Part shown: one piece after another, positions 11,359-23,468 of the stretch
How positions within the stretch are numbered: the first letter of the stretch is position 1
How the letters are laid out: each line of letters begins with the position of its first letter
From: Pegoplata infirma
Taxonomy: Eukaryota > Arthropoda > Insecta > Diptera > Anthomyiidae
Assembly (NCBI GenBank): GCA_963921195.1
Contig: OY992536.1
Coordinates: 92,919,007 to 92,983,006, forward strand
DNA: 64,000 bases
Direction of reading: 5' to 3'
Position numbers and translations under genes: made by a program
Notes under the pieces: model-generated
Database searches by the model: none
What the model saw: the letters and a program-made list of their open reading frames with translations, nothing else
What the model was told of the DNA's origin: nothing

Positions 11359-12000
11359 CACTTAAAATATTATGTAAGTAAATTCAACAGAAAATACGTT
11401 TGAAACAAATGAAACTTTATTTAAAAAACGGACTACTGACATTTCATTTAAAACAAAAACATTTCTCAGTTATTTTTAAATGTTAATTAATAACTGTTGA
11501 AATCCGTAAAAATAACTTAAAAATCCGTAAAAAATGACTGACAAAATTTTACGGAAAAAACGGTTAAAATAACGGAAATTTACATTCATTTTTATTTATT
11601 TTTTTAGAAATAATTTTAAAAAACTTCGAACCTGAGCAGAATCGAACTCATAATTTCTGACTGATAGCCCAGCACGCTACCCTCTGTGCCACAAGCCACT
11701 TATATTTTCAGCAACTAAATTTCATTTTCAAATTCCAAAAAAAAATCTAATTTTAGAAATTTTTAAATAACTGACAAATAACAAACGACAAATAAAATAA
11801 TGTGGTTTGTTTTTTAAATAACTGAAAAAAACAAACGTTACGGAAAATTTTATTTAAAAGACAGTTATGTATTTGAATAAACGTTCAAAAAGTTGTTTAG
11901 AATATTTGTATGTGAAACAAACGAATTTTCTTTTAATATTAACTGAAACGAAAACTATTTGTTTGACTGTGAAACAGTAACTGTAAAACTTTTATGAGTG
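11359..12000. mobile_element. CACTC-ended MITE with CA duplication
   Basis: Begins cacttaaaatattatg and ends ttttatgagtg, with CA on both sides (11357-11358, 12001-12002), inside LINE RNase H sequence. It carries a tRNA-like insert at about 11625-11697. Same family as 9511-9967. Confidence 0.65.
11620..11700 (-). repeat. tRNA-like sequence (SINE head or pseudo-tRNA)
   Basis: On the minus strand it has an A-box-like gtggcacagagggtagcgt and a B-box gagttcgattc spaced as in a tRNA. The cloverleaf is imperfect and the acceptor arms do not pair, so it is not a working tRNA. It is inside a MITE. Confidence 0.45.
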
Positions 12001-12093
12001 CAGTTTGACGCACGACTCTAATGGGTCCCAAAACACAAAGACATTTCAGGGAATTGCAAAGCCGATGAGCTGGCAAGACTGGGAACTACCTTA

Positions 12094-12679
12094 CACTCAA
12101 AAAATTATGTTAGTAAAATCAACTGAAAATGTCAGTTAAAATAACTACTTACGTTAAAATAACTACTTACTACTGTAAGTTGTTTTGGAGTCAACTACTT
12201 TTTCAGTTAAATCAACTAACAATGTCAGTTATTTTAACTGACAAAAACAACTGACTTATGTAGTGAAAACTACTACATTTGTAGTCAAAAAAAAATATTA
12301 TGTAGTAAAAATAAAATAATCAATACATAATTTTTTTTTTTCAAAAAATTTTTTAGATAAAAAATTGAAGACCAATTTTTTCCAAGATTTTTTTTTTTTA
12401 AGTTGTGAAAAATAAAAAAACAAAACTTATTTTTATTTTTTGGAAAAAAAACTTTAAAAATTTTTCAGAGATAAAATAATAAAACTAACTACTTTAAATA
12501 ACTGTTACTACATTACAGTACTAACAAAAGTTGCTCAAAAAAACGACTTAAAATAACTAACAGAAATAGTTGTTTGATATTTTTCATACAAAAACAACTG
12601 ACTTTGTAGTTGAAAACAACTAACAACTGTAAAATATACAAACAACTAACATGTAGTAACTTACATAATTTTCTGAGTG
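12094..12679. mobile_element. CACTC-ended MITE, TA duplication
   Basis: Inverted ends cactcaaaaaattatgt and acataattttctgagtg; TA at 12092-12093 and 12680-12681. The body is a run of caactga and gtagt motifs in both orientations. It interrupts the LINE RNase H remnant at the GTT codon region. A truncated relative starts at 17937. Confidence 0.75.
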
Positions 12680-13010
12680 TACAGGTTGCAACTGAATTGG
12701 AATGTGTTGGTATGCCTCTAGAAATTTGAAAGCGAAATCTACAGCTTTGTTCCGCGAAGGAGACTAATTAGAGATGGGCACATGGATGGATTTTGGAGAC
12801 TACACAACAGATCTGGCCTAATCTTAATAAGAAGCGCACAAGTGAGCTGATATCGCTTCCAAGAAAATAGGCACGTTGAGTGGTTAAAGTGCCGTTAAAT
12901 GACTTTTGCCGGAGTAGCATAACTGAAGAGGAGTTGGAAAATCTAGAACACTTTGCCTTTGAATACTGTCCCATTGCCCATTTCTAGTTAGAGACTTTCA
13001 CTGGGATCTA

Positions 13011-13498
13011 GGGAGCTGTACTATTAAAATGCTATAAAAATGTCACCTTACTGTAGTTGATAAAAATTAAACCAAATGTAAAATACAATGTAAAAGGAAA
13101 AGAATCATATGAAAAACTACATTAAGTTTATTTATCATTTCATCTTTTTTTATAGGATTGTTTCATTCTTTAAAGTCGGAAATAACTTATAAGCACGAAT
13201 ATAAAAATAAAAAAGATGAGAGATGATAAAAATGTAAGTAAGGCAAAAGTATATAATAAAAGTTGAAAGACAGGTAAGTTCAATATAAAATATTGTCCTC
13301 ATTTTTGTCCTTACAGTATGTAGGTAGGTGTGGTAAATGTTGTTGTTCAAGTTCAGTTTAAAATTCCCCAAAAAAAAAATTAAAAATATAAACATTTCAT
13401 AGTTACTTAAACTGACAGGAAATAAAAATACATTTGGTCTTGGTACATTGTTGCTGCATTTGGCATTTATTTTATGTAAATCCTTCACTTAATAGAAG
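13011..13498. other. Intron DNA, no recognised element
   Basis: AT-rich sequence with no inverted ends, tandem period or coding motif that I can support. Confidence 0.5.
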
Positions 13499-14268
13499 AG
13501 GGTATATAAGTTTATAAGTTCATTATTCCGTTTGTAACAGCTCAAAATATTGGTAGAGGACTGCATAACTTTAAGCAAACCTAACGATGCACAGTGGACC
13601 AAATGCTTAATCTAGCGTGCAAGAGTGTATAATTCGACTTTGAGTGCACCTATAAACATGAAATTTGTAATGCACAAGGAAAATGAGATGAGCTTCTATA
13701 TAGTCCAAACGTGGGCGGTATTTGAAGGGGCGTGGCACTTATTGAAACATTGTCATAATAAAATATAGGTAAAGCAGAGCCAATAATAAGCAGAGAAAGT
13801 AATTTTTTTAACGTAGAAAAGATTTTTAAACAGTTTAGAAAAGAAATATTTTATTTTGAGTAAAAAAAAAATTTTTTTTACTCATTTCTGTAAAAAAAAA
13901 ATTTTTTTTGAGTGAATATTTTTTTTTGAGTTTAAATTTTTTTTTGCTTGTAAAATTTTTACATTGGGTTAAAAAATGTTTGAGAATGTCAAAAATACTC
14001 AGCAAAATATTTTTGTGGCTCTTCAATGTCATTTAAAGCGTATATGTGTTTTTTTTTTAACGTAAATTCAAGGTACACCAATCTGAAATTCACGGTTTTT
14101 GATTACAACTTCTGAACCACTGGACCGATTTGGCTGATATTCAATACCAACCTGACTAGGAAAATTTAAAATATACATGTTAAGCTTCAGCAGCAACTGA
14201 GTTGCCGTTTGAAAGTTATCGTGTTTTAAACAGACAGACGGACGGACATCTCTAGATCGACTGAAAAA
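13499..14268. mobile_element. Degenerate mini-me/DINE-like fragments
   Basis: A plus-strand 5' end (gagggtatataagtttataagttc) at 13499 is followed by a minus-strand 3' end near 13618. The body then has the type B ttttttgagtg series and ends in a minus-strand GTCY run (14230-14248). At least two broken copies are fused. Confidence 0.6.
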
Positions 14269-14562
14269 CAAAAACCAGCAGCCAATTTTTTTATTATTTT
14301 GGAGCTCAAAATCAATTCTTTTGAAATCATGTAAAACCCCTATAGAAGTTAGCAGGATTAGTACCTAAATTCATTAACAAAATTCAAGTTTGCTTGAAAA
14401 ATAATTCCATTGTGGTCTCTCTTTTTAATTTACGTGTTTTTACGAACAACAACACAAATTAGCTTCAAATATACACTCCTTGAGGTTAAAATATAACAAA
14501 TAATTTGATAAATTGCCTTAATACGGTCGTAAAATAGCAGTTTAAACAATCAACACTTCTTC

Positions 14563-16524
14563 GGGTCAGTCTTAGTGAAATCAATCAAAAATAGCTAAAA
14601 ATTTTCGTGACCCCCTCCGATTTTGATGAAATTTGGTTTAGTTGTAACACTAAGTGATAAACTAATGCACACTTATTTTCAGCCCTCTAAGTAAACAGTG
14701 GGCGAAAACACGGAGGGTCAAAATTTCCCCCAAAATCTCCCAATCGCGACACTTTGCACCGTAAAAACTTAATATCGTTGGTTCTATTATAGCTAGAAAG
14801 CCCATTTTTGGCTTGTTTTGAAGCTCATAATATGCTCTATAAGACCTACCATAACCAAAAAATTTTCGAAAAAAATAAGGGTTACCACCCTTATTTTAAG
14901 GTCGTGATAAAGGGAGGAGAAAATGGGGATGATGGTATCCCCCGATTTTTTTTTTTTACTTAATAATCTTATAGAGAAAGTCCTAAAGAATATATTCTCA
15001 AATTTTTAAGTTGGGACAACAATGGGATCGCTCAAAATCAAAATTTTTCACAATTTTCCCCAAAATCTCCAAATCGCAACACTCTATAACCTTAAAAATT
15101 TAATATCATAAGTGCTTATGTAGCTACAGAGCCAATTTTTTTTTGTTTTAAAGCTTATAATACGCTTTACAAGACATACCAAAACCAAAAAATTTTCGAA
15201 AAAAAGGAATTGGTGCCCCCCTTATTTGAAGGTCGTGGCAAAGGGTGGAGGAAATGGGGGGAAAGTATCCCCCGATTTTTTTTTACTTGGGATTCTCAAA
15301 GTGCAAGTCCTAATGAACATAGTTTACAATTTTTATGTTGGGACAACAATGGGATCGACCAAAATCAAAATTTTTCAAAATTTTCCCCCAAAATCATCAA
15401 ATCGCGACATTCTTGCGCCTCCCATTGTAGTCCCAAGATAAAAATTTTAGGATATGCTCTCTAGAACTTACTCTTTAAAAAAAAAAAAAAAGGTAAAAAA
15501 AAATTGGGGGATACTATCCCCCGATTTCCCCCACCCCTTGCCACGATCTTATAATACAAGAGGCACCCCTAATTTTTTTTATTTTTTTTTTTTTTGTAAT
15601 AGTAATATTGTTGGGCATATTAAGAGCTTTAAAACAAACCAAAAATGGACTCTGTAGCTACAATACAGTCCACGATATTAAATTTGTAATGGGCAAGAGT
15701 GTCGCGATTTGGAGATTTTGGGGGAAATTGTGAAAAATTTTGATTTTGGTCGATCTGATTGTTGTCCCAACATAAAAATTTTAGGATATGTTCATTAGGA
15801 CTTGTTCTTTGACAATACCAAATAAAAAAAAAATCGGCGGATACTTTCCCCCATTTCCTCCACCTTTTGCCACGACCTTTAAATAAGGGGAGCACCCTTC
15901 CTTTTTTTCTAAAATTTTTTGGTTAAGGTAGGTATTGTAGGGCGTAATATAAGCTTTAAAACAAACAAAAATGGACTCTGTAGCTACAATAGCACATATG
16001 ATATTAAATTTTTAAGGTTCAAGAGTGTTGCGATTTGGAGATTTTAGGGGAAATTGTGAAAAATTTTGATTTTGAGTTATCCCATTGTTGTCCCAACTTA
16101 AAAATTTGAGAATATATTCTTTAGGACTTTCTCTATAAGATTATCAAGTAAAAAAAAAATCGGGGGATACCATCATCCCCATTTTCTCCTCCCTTTATCA
16201 CGACCTTAAAATAAGGGAGATAACCCTTATTTTTTTCGAAAATTTTTTGGTTATGGTAGGTCTTATAGAGCATATTATGAGCTTCAAAACAAACCAAAAA
16301 TGGGCTTTCTAGCTATAATAGAACCAACGATATTAAGTTTTTACGGTGTAAAGTGTCGCGACTTGGAGATTTTGGGGGAAATTTGGACCCTCCGGCCCCT
16401 GTTGACTTAGAGGGCTGAAAATTTGCATTTGTTAGTTTTTTACGTAGTGTAAGAACTTAACCAAATTTCATCAATATCGGAGGGGGTCAAGAATATTCAT
16501 GATTGATTTCACTAATAATGACCC
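14563..16524. mobile_element. Large palindromic foldback element FB1, copy 1
   Basis: The 1.96-kb element is a near-complete palindrome. It begins gggtcagtcttagtgaaatc, ends tgatttcactaataatgaccc, and the arms pair base for base through most of their length with a centre near 15.5 kb. A second copy is at 40463-42406. The flanks cttc and ctac match at three of four bases. No transposase frame is present. Confidence 0.85.
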
Positions 16525-16779
16525 CTACACAGATCTTGAAGAAATTTTTTTATAAAAACTAATTACTCATGTTTGGCTGCCTACTACGATGGTGTTTTTG
16601 CAATAAACAAAGAAATTTTATTAGCGTTAAGTAAGCTAGGAATAGTGCAATCATATATGCGATACTAATTCAATATTGTAAAAACTTCATTTTTCGACCA
16701 ACTGCGCACCAGATTCAACATTTGGTCGACTGTGCGATGTATTCACGGATTACTTTTACTTTCAAAGTCTTCTGACATA

Positions 16780-17195
16780 AAAAAATGTTTCATTTGCTTA
16801 ACAAAAATTTAAAAAAAAAAAATTGTAAAGAATTATGTTTTTTTCGAGTTTGGTTTAGTTTTTCCCCAAATTTGATTTTCTCCATTTCCGTACTTAAACC
16901 GCCAGAAAACGTCGTTTTTATGGCCCGCCCTCCCTTTGGAGGCGTGTATATTAAAAATGTATTGAAATAATTATAAAATTATATTACTTAAGTGCAAAAA
17001 GCATAGGAAATAATTGGGGAACGATGTCTCCTAATGACCCCTACCTACTAAAAATAGAATGTAATGGTTTTTTCATTTTAAATTTTTATAACGTCTTTAA
17101 ATGCATTCGTGCACATGTCTTCTTTAAATAGATTAGCTTGATATTGCCAATGCATGGCATCATAGAGTCGGTCTTGGCCGACTATAATTTTCATA
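16780..17195 (+). mobile_element. mini-me/DINE-like 3' fragments
   Basis: Type A internal sequence (ggcccgccctccctttggagg) is followed by a type C 3' end with hairpin gtcggtc/ggccgac and a decayed acttgttt at about 17190. No 5' end is found. Confidence 0.55.
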
Positions 17196-18219
17196 CTGGT
17201 TTACTAGTCGTTACTCTCTTTTGGCATATAAACGGAAATTAAGTTGAAGTACTGTAAGAGACAGTTGTTGCTTTTTTTGGAGAATATGTTATGAAGACAT
17301 TATAAAAATTACAGTTAAATGAAGTAAGGAGTTACTTAAGTGGAATTGTACACATGATTTAATTGAAATTTTACAGTGGAGCGCTTTTTTATTAGCAAAT
17401 AACCGGTAAAACTATAAATTTTAAAACTGGTTATGAAGTTTTATGAAACCGTTTCATTGTATTTATAAAACAATTAATATAGGGGTCTTTAGGTGAGGTG
17501 AGCTTTTTAATAGCACGAAAGAAGCTTTTATAATTATAATGATTTTTACTTTTAATAAAGTAAAAGCTTAAAGCTTAAAGTTTAAACCATATTTGAATGA
17601 TATTCTTTTATAAAATTTAGAAAAAACACTCATATTTATTTTAAACTAATTTAATTAAAAATTTAAAACTATTAATATTTCATTTATATTTTATACTACT
17701 ATTTTAAATTGTTCTTAAAATTTTTATTGTATTTAACACCTACATAAGCCATGGCAAAACAATAATTGCTTTTGAGTTGAAAAATTTAATTGCAAACAAA
17801 CCACAAACATCTTTAAAAAAATTTCCCACAGCAAATTCAATTGCATATTTTGTGGCAAAATAATTGGTTACCGATGGGCATGCAAATTGAAATACAAAAA
17901 ACTCAAATTAAACTGGAATGGGCAACGTTCCTTTCACTCAGAAAATTATTGCAGTGACTACAAGACATATGCATGTGCAGTAAGTAGTAGTAGTTGCTGT
18001 CAGTTGTTTTTGTAAGAAAAATATCAAACAGCTCTTTTTTTGTAGTTGTTTTTAAAAATAACTACAAACAAAAATACTACATTGTTGTAACAGTTGTTTT
18101 ATGTAGTTGTTTTTAGTTTATTTTATTTTCGTTAAGGACTTAATATGATGAAGAAAAACATAATTTTTTAACTTTTGAAAGCATTAATAAAAATAATGAA
18201 ACGCAACATAAATATTTTA
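17196..18219. other. Intron DNA with a truncated CACTC MITE
   Basis: Very AT-rich, with no coding signal. At 17937 cactcagaaaattattg starts a relative of the MITE at 12094, which runs to about 18180 with no right end. Confidence 0.5.
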
Positions 18220-18454
18220 CACCTCTAGGGGAACCCATGTGAGCGATAGGAGCTGATGCCCTAAAAAAAAGTTTTTAAATAAAAATAATGTATGGGGACC
18301 TCCTTAAAGGTGGTATTAAAAAAATATTGGAGATCAGTCATACATTTAATTCCTCTAGGGCAACCCCGGGACGGTTAGAGCGGTGGGAGTAAACTTTTAA
18401 GATGTGGAACTTTTGTATGGAGCTCGTATAGGGAGTGAAGAAAGGGGTTAGGTA

Positions 18455-18958
18455 CACAGAAAATGAAATCGTCAAATTTAAATCAACAAATATCAATTGT
18501 AAATCCACCAAACATGATATCAACCAAACATTTAGTAAAAACGGCCGCCTGTTAGTCCATAATACAAAATTTCGATTTTGTTTTTAACAAACTTAGTCAA
18601 GTAATTTTATTTCAAAATTATTTTATCATGTCAACAAATAGTTTTTGAGTTTGTTGGTTTTCTTTGTTGAAAAAAAATAAGATTTTTTACGTTTGTCAGA
18701 TCAACTAATTGTGTTTGTGTTTGTTGATTTTCTTTGTTGAAAAAAAATTTAAGATTTTGTATGTTTGTCAATACAAATAATAATTTTAGAGAACTATAAC
18801 AAACTCGTTCATACATTTTTTTTTATTTTTTTTTTCAACAATCAATATTTACAAACGTTAGTTGATATCACAAATTTCCGTATAGGAGCACTTTCAGTGA
18901 AAAAGTTAATTGTATTCACAAATATGGGGGTCAATATAATAATTCGTTTGTTTCTGTG
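18455..18958. mobile_element. CACAG-ended MITE, TA duplication
   Basis: Begins cacagaaaatgaaatc and ends cgtttgtttctgtg. TA flanks it (18453-18454, 18959-18960), and removing it restores the repeat string ggtatgttc. It contains internal direct copies of a tttgttgattttctttgttg block (18650-18740). Confidence 0.75.
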
Positions 18959-19070
18959 TATGTTCGTGAAAAATGTTTGGATTGAAAATGTTAAAGGGGT
19001 CGGCCTTACATCTGATCCTTCTAGAAGGTACATTATAGTTGGTCGGTCATACATTTGACTCGTCCATGAG

Positions 19071-19824
19071 TAGGGTGACCATTTTTTTCTAAACTGAAAT
19101 CAGTACGCCCAAGTTTTTATGATTTTTTTTTTAGAAAAAAAAATTTTGTTTGATGAATGTTTTCAGCAATTACAAAAATTCTATTATATGAACAAATGTG
19201 GCTGTTAGGAGTCAAATAGTAGTTCAGTAAAAACAAATGTTTAAAAACAACTGACACAATTGATCTAGTTACCTCAAACAACTTCATTAAGTCTTACCTA
19301 ACAAATCTTTGGAATGTAGAAACCAAAAAAAAAAACACAATTTTAAAAAATTAGATTCCAAAAATGTATTTTCTTAGAAAATCTTTCTGATTTTATTAAG
19401 GGCTTTTCCCTTTAGTTCTGAAATCTCTTTTGAAAAACTTCCAGATAATAAGCACATACTTCTTAAAAACAGTCATGCCAAATTTAATGTCGATATTTCA
19501 GGAATAAAACCCCCTTTAAATTCTGATGAATTAACATTATCGAAGCACCTCAGTTCATTTTGATTTAAAAATCCATCATCCCGAGAAATTTTCCTTATAA
19601 AAACCATTAATGATTTTGTATCCTAAATTTTTTGTTAAGACTCACAAACTCTTTTTCATAAAAATTGTAGTTTTTAGACTAAATTTTTGAATAAAATGTA
19701 TTTTTGTGTTGTAATGGTCAAAAATCAGTACAATCAGTACATATTTTCAAAAATCAGTACAAATCAAAAATAAAAATAAAAATCAGTACATGTACTGATC
19801 AAATCAGTACGAATGGTCAGCCTA
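19071..19824. mobile_element. Non-autonomous hAT-like element, 8-bp duplication tccatgag
   Basis: Starts tagggtgaccattttt and ends gaatggtcagccta, with internal aatcagtac repeats near both ends. The 8-bp target duplication tccatgag is perfect (19063-19070, 19825-19832). 754 bp, non-coding. Confidence 0.85.
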
Positions 19825-20344
19825 TCCATGAGCCTTCTTGGGACAGTTAGAGCGATATAAGCTAATTTCATAAATGTGTAATTTTTTATGGGAGCCCCCT
19901 TAAGGAGTGGAGATAGGGAGTAGGTATGTTCAGAAAAAAATTTTGGGTCTAAATATTAATGGAGGTCAGTCTTACATTAAGCCCCTCTAGGAGCGATTCT
20001 ATCTAACGTATAAATTTTAAAGGAATATGGTGGTTTCACTTTCCAATTTTTCCTTCTAACAATACAAGAAACCTTAATGATAGAATTCCATTTGGAATCG
20101 GGTTCAAAATACATAAAGATTCGATTTAGATTTTTTCTATCTTGTGCATAAATTTCAAAGAAATCTGGAATGGTCTCTTTGGAAACTTTCCTCGTACGAT
20201 TACAGAAAAATTAAACGATCGATTTTTTTATCGAATGGGAGATTCGAGTTCAGGGAGTTTAAATACAATAAGATTTGTTAGTCTGGTTTCTGGATCAGAA
20301 CCTTTTTTTGTGGGTCTGTGTAATTTTTGTTGTTTGTTTGATAA

Positions 20345-20513
20345 CACTGTGCAACACGATTTTGTATCTTGGATGGGACTAAAAAAAAATTAAAGTATGC
20401 CAACAGCAGAGCAAAACCCCCAAAATTAAAAACTTCAGTGGGCCATAAAAAAGAACTCGAGCTAAGTTTTCAAAACCCTTCGGGGGTTTTTGGTCTTCTA
20501 TTGGTATAGTTTC
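20345..20513. mobile_element. Fragment of the CACTGTG palindromic family
   Basis: The sequence begins CACTGTGCAACACG directly after TAA and contains aaaacttcagtgggccataaaaaag, also found in the palindrome at 61.7-64 kb (near 63850). The right half is missing. Confidence 0.6.
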
Positions 20514-20760
20514 TTTATACCCTACACCACACTGTGGTACAGGGTATAATAAGTTTGTGCTGATGTTTGTAACTACCCGAAATATTGGTCCTAGACCCAC
20601 CTTTAAGTATACCGATCGACTCAGAATTACTTCTTGAGTCGATTCAGCGATGTCCATCCGTCCGTCCGTCTGTTCGTCCGTCTGTCTGTCTGTCCATGTA
20701 AACGGTGTAAACACGATACAGGTCGCAATTTGTAATAAATTGACTTGAAATTTGAAACTT
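20514..20760 (+). mobile_element. mini-me/DINE-like element, type C, 5' part
   Basis: Starts accctacaccacactgtgg, continues into a GTCY run (20652-20696) and stops after tttgaaacttaagcc, where a small inverted-repeat element begins. Confidence 0.7.
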
Positions 20761-20772
20761 AAGCCTCTCTCA

Positions 20773-21012
20773 TTTGTCTTGTTAATGAAAACGGTTTTTT
20801 ATATATGTGAATATTTATAGTTTCTACAGAATTCCAGATCATGTTGGTAACCCTTGCAAAATAATGTAAGAGACAAAAAAGTTGAAAGAAAATATGAAGT
20901 GAGGTTGAGATTGCTAGAAATAGAATTGTAGTGTTGGAAACTGTCAAAATTTATTCTGTAGAAACTATAAATATTCACATATATAAAAAACAGTTTTCAT
21001 TAACAAGACAAA
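20773..21012. mobile_element. 240-bp inverted-repeat element
   Basis: Arms of about 60 bp, starting tttgtcttgttaatgaaaac and ending in its complement, enclose a 120-bp loop. The arms are nearly perfect. No coding. Confidence 0.75.
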
Positions 21013-21214
21013 CCGACATTTAAAATCCTACTGAAGATGACACTAACTGGGGTGTTTGAAACCGGCATAGGAAATACCAGAAATGTCTATAATTTTTAGA
21101 AATTCAATTTTTCTTCTGCATTTTTTCAACTTGAACCCTTATAACATATATAATTAGAGCCCGTGCTCGATCTGTACTTACAGAAAAAATCAAATGAAAT
21201 GTTTTTATATTTGC

Positions 21215-21722
21215 TAAATAGTCTTGACAATGAAATCTGACATATTTCGAAACAAGTGTCGGCTAAGTCTTTCATAATAGACCATCATTAATAAGTTTTA
21301 AAAAGGAAAAATAATTTATTTTGTCATACGATGATTTTAATTAGTAAAAAAAAACCCGACTTAAAATAAATTCACTCAAAATTATATTTTGGTTAATTTT
21401 AATAAAATTGAAGACATACATTTTTAGTACATTAAACTCACAAAAACAACTTTCTCAAAGTCATTTTAGTACCTTGCCTTAGTAAGAATCATAGAGAAAC
21501 ATAGAGGCGAAGGTGAAAGAAAAAACAAAATTGCTATCTTTTTCTAATTTCTCACACGTACGTTGTCGATGTGAATTCACCACACAATACATGTTTACAA
21601 GTCGTACTTTGTCAACAAATACATGTAAACAAGTTGTACTTTGACAACTTAATTTTTGACGCCTTCGCCTCTATGTTTCTCTATGGTAAGAATATTCCAT
21701 CTAATACCAAACACATATGAGG
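21215..21722 (+). repeat. Dispersed repeat R (gtcttgacaatg...cgtgtcgg family), copy 1
   Basis: Shares over 400 bp with the flanks of the LINE at 23.4-25.2 kb, and more distantly with the palindrome at 56.6-57.6 kb. Marker blocks are gctaaatagtcttgacaatg, gtgtcggctaagtc and ttagtacattaaac. A hAT-like MITE sits at 21490-21685. Confidence 0.7.
21490..21685. mobile_element. 196-bp hAT-like MITE, 8-bp duplication gtaagaat
   Basis: Inverted ends catagagaaacatagaggcg and cgcctctatgtttctctatg. The duplication gtaagaat is exact (21482-21489, 21686-21693). It contains a direct repeat of acatgt-aacaag-tgtactttg (21588-21655). The undisturbed site is visible in the second copy of repeat R near 25130. 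Confidence 0.9.
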
Positions 21723-21726
21723 CATT

Positions 21727-23338
21727 CCATACTAAATGTCCCGTTACAGAAAAACATGTGTCCCGTAAATTTCTGAATAGGTTGCTTGGATAGCCCTATA
21801 TGAAACTAAGAAAATTGCGTTTTTGGTTTTTCAAATTTTCAAAAACTGGGCTTAGGAGGCGTGGTCAAATATTGGAAAAATGGTAAAATTTGTGGCGAGT
21901 TGCCTTGATTAAATATTTATCACATTAAACATAATGCACCACAATGTCAAAAATTTACATTCTTATAGAGTTTTGTATGGGCTATCGATTATTTTTTTTT
22001 GAAAATTTTCAGAACCCGTTCTGAAATTTTCCATTTTTTAAAAAAGTCAATTTATCAAAAATCCGGCCACTTTTTTTATACCCTCCACTCTAGTGATAGA
22101 GGGTATATATAAGTTTGTCATTCCGTTTGTAACACCTCGAAATATTGGTCTAGGACCCCATAAAGTATATATATTCATGATCCTCGATCGATTTTAAGAC
22201 GATCTAGCGATGTCCGTCCGTCCGTCCGTCCGTCCGTCTGTCTGTCTGTCTGTCTGTTGAAAACACGCTAACTTTTGAAAGACTTTACGCAGGCTCCTGA
22301 AGTTTAGCATATATGTTGGGCATTTACCTGGTCAGGTTGGTATTGCAATCCAGCGAAATCGGTCCAGTGGTTCAAAAGTTATAAGCAAATGAGTGAATTT
22401 CGGCAAGGGTTTTTTTGGAATTTACGAGATAAAACACACGGTAACTTTCGAACGGCAATTCAGAGGGTAGTGAAGTGTGGCATATATATTTGTCGGTCTT
22501 TAGGTCCGGTTCGTTTTAAATTTCAGCCAAATCGGTCCAGTGGTTCAAAAGTTACTAGCAAAACCGTAAATTTCAGATTCGCCTCACCTTAAATTCACGT
22601 GTTGAAAACCCGTTAAACATGTTTTAAAAACATTGGTAAGTCACAAAAATATTTTACATCGCATTTTTTTCATTCAAAAATATTTTTACACTAAAATAAA
22701 AAAAAAATACACTCGAAAAAAATTTTACACTCAAAAAAAATTTTACACTCAAAAAAAAAAATTAGTAATTATTTTTTTTTTTCAAAAATTAGTTAAAAAA
22801 TTAGTTAGTTTACACTAAAAGAAAAAAAAAATACACTCGAAAAAAATTTTCAAAAAAAATTTTACACTCAAAAAAAAATTCAGTAAATTATTTTTTTTTT
22901 TCAAAAATTAGTGTTATTTTTTCACTCTAGAAAATTTACTATAACTTAAAAAGGGCATTGTGGAGGGTATTCATAGATTCGGCCAAGTCGAATTTAATTT
23001 TCCTACTTGTTTTTTGTTAATTTTTTTTTTAAGTTTAGGTGTTTGTCCATCCACACAAAAAAAAATCAGAAACGCGTTTTTCGTTTTTTTCGAGAAAATC
23101 GCATTTGAATTTTAAATTTCATAACAACTTTGTAATTTGCTTGTATTTTCTTGTTTTAACGTTGCGAATGAGTATTATCAATTGCATAAATATTACTCAT
23201 ACGATCTGTTGAAACAAGAAAAACGCAATGAAAAACTAAAAACGCAATTTTCTAAGTTCTGTATTGGGCTATCCATACAACCTATTCAGAAGTTTACGGT
23301 ACACGTGTTTTTTTCGCTGGACATTTGGTGTGGAATGT
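21727..23338. mobile_element. Palindromic element split by a type B mini-me
   Basis: The left arm (21727-22077: gcattccatactaaatgtcc, then gaataggttg) is the inverted counterpart of the right arm (23014-23338: caacctattcagaagt, then acatttggtgtggaatg). A mini-me copy occupies the middle. Confidence 0.75.
22078..23013 (+). mobile_element. mini-me/DINE-like element, type B, complete
   Basis: Starts ataccctccactctagtgat with a 5' hairpin (ccctc/gaggg). TA run, then one of the longest GTCY runs in the window (22212-22257). After the ttttttacactc series it ends with hairpin attcggccaagtcgaat and acttgtttttt. Confidence 0.85.
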
Positions 23339-23468
23339 TTTGGACACTAGCGATTGTCATTTAAATTTACTATGCTTTTTCAAGTATAATGTTTTTATAT
23401 TTGCTAAATAGTCTTGACAATGAAATCGGACAAATTTCGAAACACGTGTCGGCTAAGTCTTGCAAAAT

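Larger units (their letters stand above)
11270..13010 (+). pseudogene. LINE RNase H remnant split by two MITEs
   Basis: The plus strand encodes LKTRSALN before the first MITE. Between the two MITEs it encodes WVPKHKDISGNCKADELARL, the RNase H C-terminal motif of I-group or jockey-group LINEs. After the second it gives LNKKRTSELISLPRK and a degraded ITEEELENLEHFAFEYCP tail. Stops and frameshifts are frequent. MITEs at 11359-12000 and 12094-12679 interrupt it. This LINE is older than the intact one at 6.5-9.3 kb and lies in the opposite orientation. Confidence 0.7.
18220..20010 (+). repeat. Diverged tandem repeat of about 200 bp (ctctaggg...gttagagcg unit), twice interrupted
   Basis: The recurring blocks are ggtcagtc-tacat, cctctaggg, acagttagagcg, tatggagcccc and ggtaggtatgttcaga. 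They appear at 18225, 18335, 18995, 19045, 19830 and 19965. MITE 18455-18958 and hAT element 19071-19824 are inserted in it. The same blocks occur inside the palindrome at 44.6-47.1 kb (45190-45290 and 45830-46090), so this is a relict of that family. Confidence 0.6.
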